A stretch of 6,125 bases of DNA from Pseudomonadota bacterium (lineage in GTDB: Bacteria > Pseudomonadota > Alphaproteobacteria > Rhizobiales > Rhizobiaceae). The notes under the pieces were generated by a model that was given only the letters and a program-made list of their open reading frames with translations, was not told where the DNA came from and did not search any database. The translations under genes and the position numbers were made by a program. Position 1 is the first letter of the stretch, and every line of letters starts with the position of its first letter. The DNA lies in assembly GCA_023428515.1 (NCBI GenBank), contig JAEYXI010000260.1:1-6125 (forward strand). Direction: 5' to 3'. Shown piece by piece: positions 3,882-6,125 of the stretch.

Positions 3882-6125
3882 ATGAGCCTCCATCGTAGCG
3901 TTCGTGGCCGTGCGTTCTCGTCCAGTTCCCTTCTTGCCCTCGGGCTCATCGGTATAGCGGCAGCCACCTTCTATGGCGGTGATGGCGCCATCGCGCAGGC
4001 GCCGCCCCCTCCGCCCGGACAGACACAGCCCGCCTCGCCGGATGTGAGCACACCGGCGGTGCCAGACCCTGCGGCGGCGGCGCAGACCCTTCCCACGCCC
4101 GACAAGCCGGTGATCTACGGGCCCGGCGGCGTGCTGTCGCTGCCCGCGCCGGAGAAGACGGAGGCAGGTGCTGCGGAAGCGGGTGAGACCGGGACGGCCG
4201 GTGAGGCGGAGCCGCAGGCCGCCGCGGCTCTTGCGGACCCCCCGGAGCCCGGCGGCTTCGGCGCGTTCAGCAACATCACGCCGGAGCCGGGACAGGCCAA
4301 GCCCGACAAGGCGCCCTATAATGGCAGCTTCACGCAGGTCGTCGACCTGAAGGTGCCGGCCTTCCGCGGGATCGAGCCGGATATCGACCTCGTCTATGAT
4401 TCCAGCCTCGGCCTGCGGGCCGGCGGCTTCTTCGCCGGTTATGTCGGGGTCGGCTGGCAGGTCGCGGGGCTCAGCGACATCGTCCGCATCTCGGTGCGGC
4501 AGGGGGCGCCAGCCTTCGACGCCAACGACACCTTTGCGCTCGATGGCACGCCGCTTGTGCCCTGTAGCGCAGCGGCGACCAATCCCAGCTGCGAATCCGG
4601 CGGCACCCATGCCACGCGGGTGGAGAGCTATCGGCGCATCGTCTTCGCCCCGGGCGACAATAGCTGGACGGTGACCGGCAAGGACGGCACCCGCTCGATC
4701 TACCGGCCGGTCTCGACCTGGGGCAGCACGGTGCCGAGCGGCGACACCGATCCCGACAAGCTGCGCAACCAGTATCGCTGGCTTCTGGCGCAAGTGGTGG
4801 ATACGCACGGCAACACGGTCTCCTACAGCTATGGCTGCGGGATTCTGCCTTCCTGCTGGCCGACGCAGATCACCTATGCCGGGGTGCAGATCGACTTCGT
4901 CGCCGAGACGGTCGCGGACACGCAGAGTTCGGCCACCGGGCGCAGTCTGGCCATTCAGGACCAGCGGCTGAGGCGGATCGAGATCCGGGTCGATGGCAAC
5001 ACATACAAGGCCTATCTGCTGACCCATGAGGCGAGCCCGATCACCGCGCTTGCACGGCTGGCCTCGGTCCGGGAGTTCGGCAGCGACTTCGTCCTTCAGC
5101 CGGACGGGACAGCGACCGGCACGGCGATGCCGCCGACGACCTTCGCCTATTCCAACCCGAGCGTCGATTTCACCACCGAAAAGCTCTTCGATGCCCCAAC
5201 TCAGTATAATCCTCCTGGGTTCGGTGACTTCAATGGGGATGGTCGCGTTGATTTGGCGCGTCCCAGTATGTCCAGCTCAACAATTCAGCAGGAAAGATTC
5301 TGCTCCTTCGCGGGGTTGCAGGAGACAAATATACTAAAATGTCCTGTGATAAGAAACAGATCGTTAAACGGGTGGTACACCGACAATATTGTTCTAGATT
5401 ACGACGCGAATGGTATTGATGATTTCGTCTGGGCTCAGGTATTTCGAGGAGAGTGTGATGATCTTTCATGCCCAAAACTGCAGGGTGGGTCGTATTCTTA
5501 CAGCATAACGCGCAATGGAAGCGCGAATGAGTTGAGCATCAACAACGTAAATGTTCCCCTCCCGTGGTACCAGATCATTCGCGAAGAGCCAGTTCCCTAC
5601 GACCATTCGACCGCGGTCGCGGATTTCGATGGAGATGGTCGTGAAGAGATTCTGATGACCAGCAAGGCCCAAGGATACCCGCAGGCATCGGCTATTCGGC
5701 TTTTCGCGTTCAACGGCACGACCCTTGCCGGAAAAAGCGTCACCATCGGTGGCGCCACTACGCCCGGCCTCACGTCAGGGATGGCGACGCCTGACATTGA
5801 TGGTGATGGCCGATCAGAGGTCGCTATCGGAACCAAGCTCTATGGAAAGGCCGCCAACGGCAATTTTCCTCTCCTCAGGACGATCCGCGATACTAGCTAC
5901 GTCGGTGACCTCAATGGAGATGGCAAGTCGGACCGGGTTGATTTCAGCGGTCTCGGCACCACGGTGAGGGTGTCCTATTCGGATGGGACGGAGTTTACAG
6001 CGCCCGAGGTTATCGGCACGCTGCCGAGCCCTAGAGGTTTAGCCTCAAGGACGTTCCTTGCCGATATCGACGGGGATGGCCGTACGGACATAGTCGTCCA
6101 GCCAAGCGATGCCTCTCTTATCAGC
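3882..6125 (+). CDS. Secreted SpvB/TcB-type N-terminal domain protein with FG-GAP repeats, 3' end outside the window
   Basis: The frame is open for 748 codons and is cut by the window edge. In order: a signal peptide (1-38, hydrophobic core 17-30, likely cut at AIA before Q39); a Pro/Ala/Glu-rich linker (41-143); an SpvB/TcB N-terminal core (about 146-205: YNGSF, LKVPAFRGIEPDIDLVYDSS, then GVGWQVAGLSDIVR); the rest of that domain to about 430, including GKDGTRSIY and VDTHGNTVSYSY; then FG-GAP/VCBS calcium-binding motifs beginning at 449 (DFNGDGRVD), 506 (DYDANGIDD), 581 (DFDGDGREE), 638 (DIDGDGRSE), 676 (DLNGDGKSD) and 728 (DIDGDGRTD). These should form a beta-propeller. An in-frame TAA at 3861-3863 makes ATG 3882 the only early start; GGTGGGACGAG before it is a modest ribosome site. 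Cysteine pairs at 228/237, 319/325 and 525/530 fit an exported protein. Relatives usually continue into RHS/YD repeats and a C-terminal toxin, which is not visible here. Composition changes near 5195, and 5256-5372 may be read in the wrong frame. Confidence 0.92.
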   Translation, partial: MSLHRSVRGRAFSSSSLLALGLIGIAAATFYGGDGAIAQAPPPPPGQTQPASPDVSTPAVPDPAAAAQTLPTPDKPVIYGPGGVLSLPAPEKTEAGAAEAGETGTAGEAEPQAAAALADPPEPGGFGAFSNITPEPGQAKPDKAPYNGSFTQVVDLKVPAFRGIEPDIDLVYDSSLGLRAGGFFAGYVGVGWQVAGLSDIVRISVRQGAPAFDANDTFALDGTPLVPCSAAATNPSCESGGTHATRVESYRRIVFAPGDNSWTVTGKDGTRSIYRPVSTWGSTVPSGDTDPDKLRNQYRWLLAQVVDTHGNTVSYSYGCGILPSCWPTQITYAGVQIDFVAETVADTQSSATGRSLAIQDQRLRRIEIRVDGNTYKAYLLTHEASPITALARLASVREFGSDFVLQPDGTATGTAMPPTTFAYSNPSVDFTTEKLFDAPTQYNPPGFGDFNGDGRVDLARPSMSSSTIQQERFCSFAGLQETNILKCPVIRNRSLNGWYTDNIVLDYDANGIDDFVWAQVFRGECDDLSCPKLQGGSYSYSITRNGSANELSINNVNVPLPWYQIIREEPVPYDHSTAVADFDGDGREEILMTSKAQGYPQASAIRLFAFNGTTLAGKSVTIGGATTPGLTSGMATPDIDGDGRSEVAIGTKLYGKAANGNFPLLRTIRDTSYVGDLNGDGKSDRVDFSGLGTTVRVSYSDGTEFTAPEVIGTLPSPRGLASRTFLADIDGDGRTDIVVQPSDASLIS
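5223..6098 (+). repeat. Six FG-GAP (D-x-D-x-D-G) calcium-loop motifs
   Basis: Within the giant secreted protein, six loops with the pattern D-x-[ND]-x-[DN]-G are visible, starting at bases 5226, 5397, 5622, 5793, 5907 and 6063. Spacings are 57, 75, 57, 38 and 52 residues, close to one propeller blade each. The second loop (DYDANGIDD) carries A in place of the usual G but keeps the ligand positions. More blades may lie beyond the window. Confidence 0.88.

Noticed and set aside
3843..5027. Long - strand open frame of 394 codons
   Set aside because: It lies entirely antisense to the SpvB-like gene, whose domains are clear. Its product is an Arg/Gly/Asp-rich sequence typical of the complement of GC-rich coding DNA, and it has no recognisable domain.

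Overview
The window reads as a piece of a high-GC proteobacterial genome, most likely alphaproteobacterial; that assignment is inference from composition and protein style, since no rRNA, tRNA or diagnostic housekeeping gene is present. It carries five convincing protein genes and no visible insertion sequence, CRISPR array or tRNA. The content looks accessory: a plasmid- or island-style SSB without an acidic tail, small unrecognised membrane proteins, a trimeric autotransporter adhesin, and the start of a very large secreted SpvB/FG-GAP protein.

Layout. Bases 1-156 are a leader with an 8-bp inverted repeat and a possible promoter. Next, on the + strand, come ssb (157-516), a hairpin-bearing spacer, and a 121-residue multi-pass membrane protein (584-949). 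A 179-bp convergent gap follows. On the - strand is a block transcribed leftward: a YadA-like trimeric autotransporter (1751-3325), an intrinsic terminator (about 1689-1728), and a 179-residue proline-rich protein with an N-terminal membrane anchor (1129-1668). A 556-bp mostly non-coding spacer (3326-3881) separates the adhesin from the divergent + strand gene that starts at 3882.

That last gene is the main item. It stays open for 748 codons and runs off the right edge. It encodes a signal peptide, an Ala/Pro-rich linker, an SpvB/TcB-type N-terminal domain, and at least six FG-GAP calcium-binding motifs. Proteins with this start usually continue into RHS/YD repeats and a variable C-terminal toxin, but that part lies outside the window. 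The long - strand frame opposite it (3843-5027) is a shadow.

Working picture (inference): a surface/secretion locus in which a sticky trimeric adhesin and a giant secreted Rhs/Tc-like protein are expressed divergently, next to a mobile-element-type ssb module. Points that deserve a second look are a composition break inside the giant gene near 5195, a likely pair of compensating frameshifts between about 5256 and 5372, the clean switch from 16-residue to 14-residue repeats in the adhesin head, and the adhesin's linkage to an unknown inner-membrane protein across a terminator.
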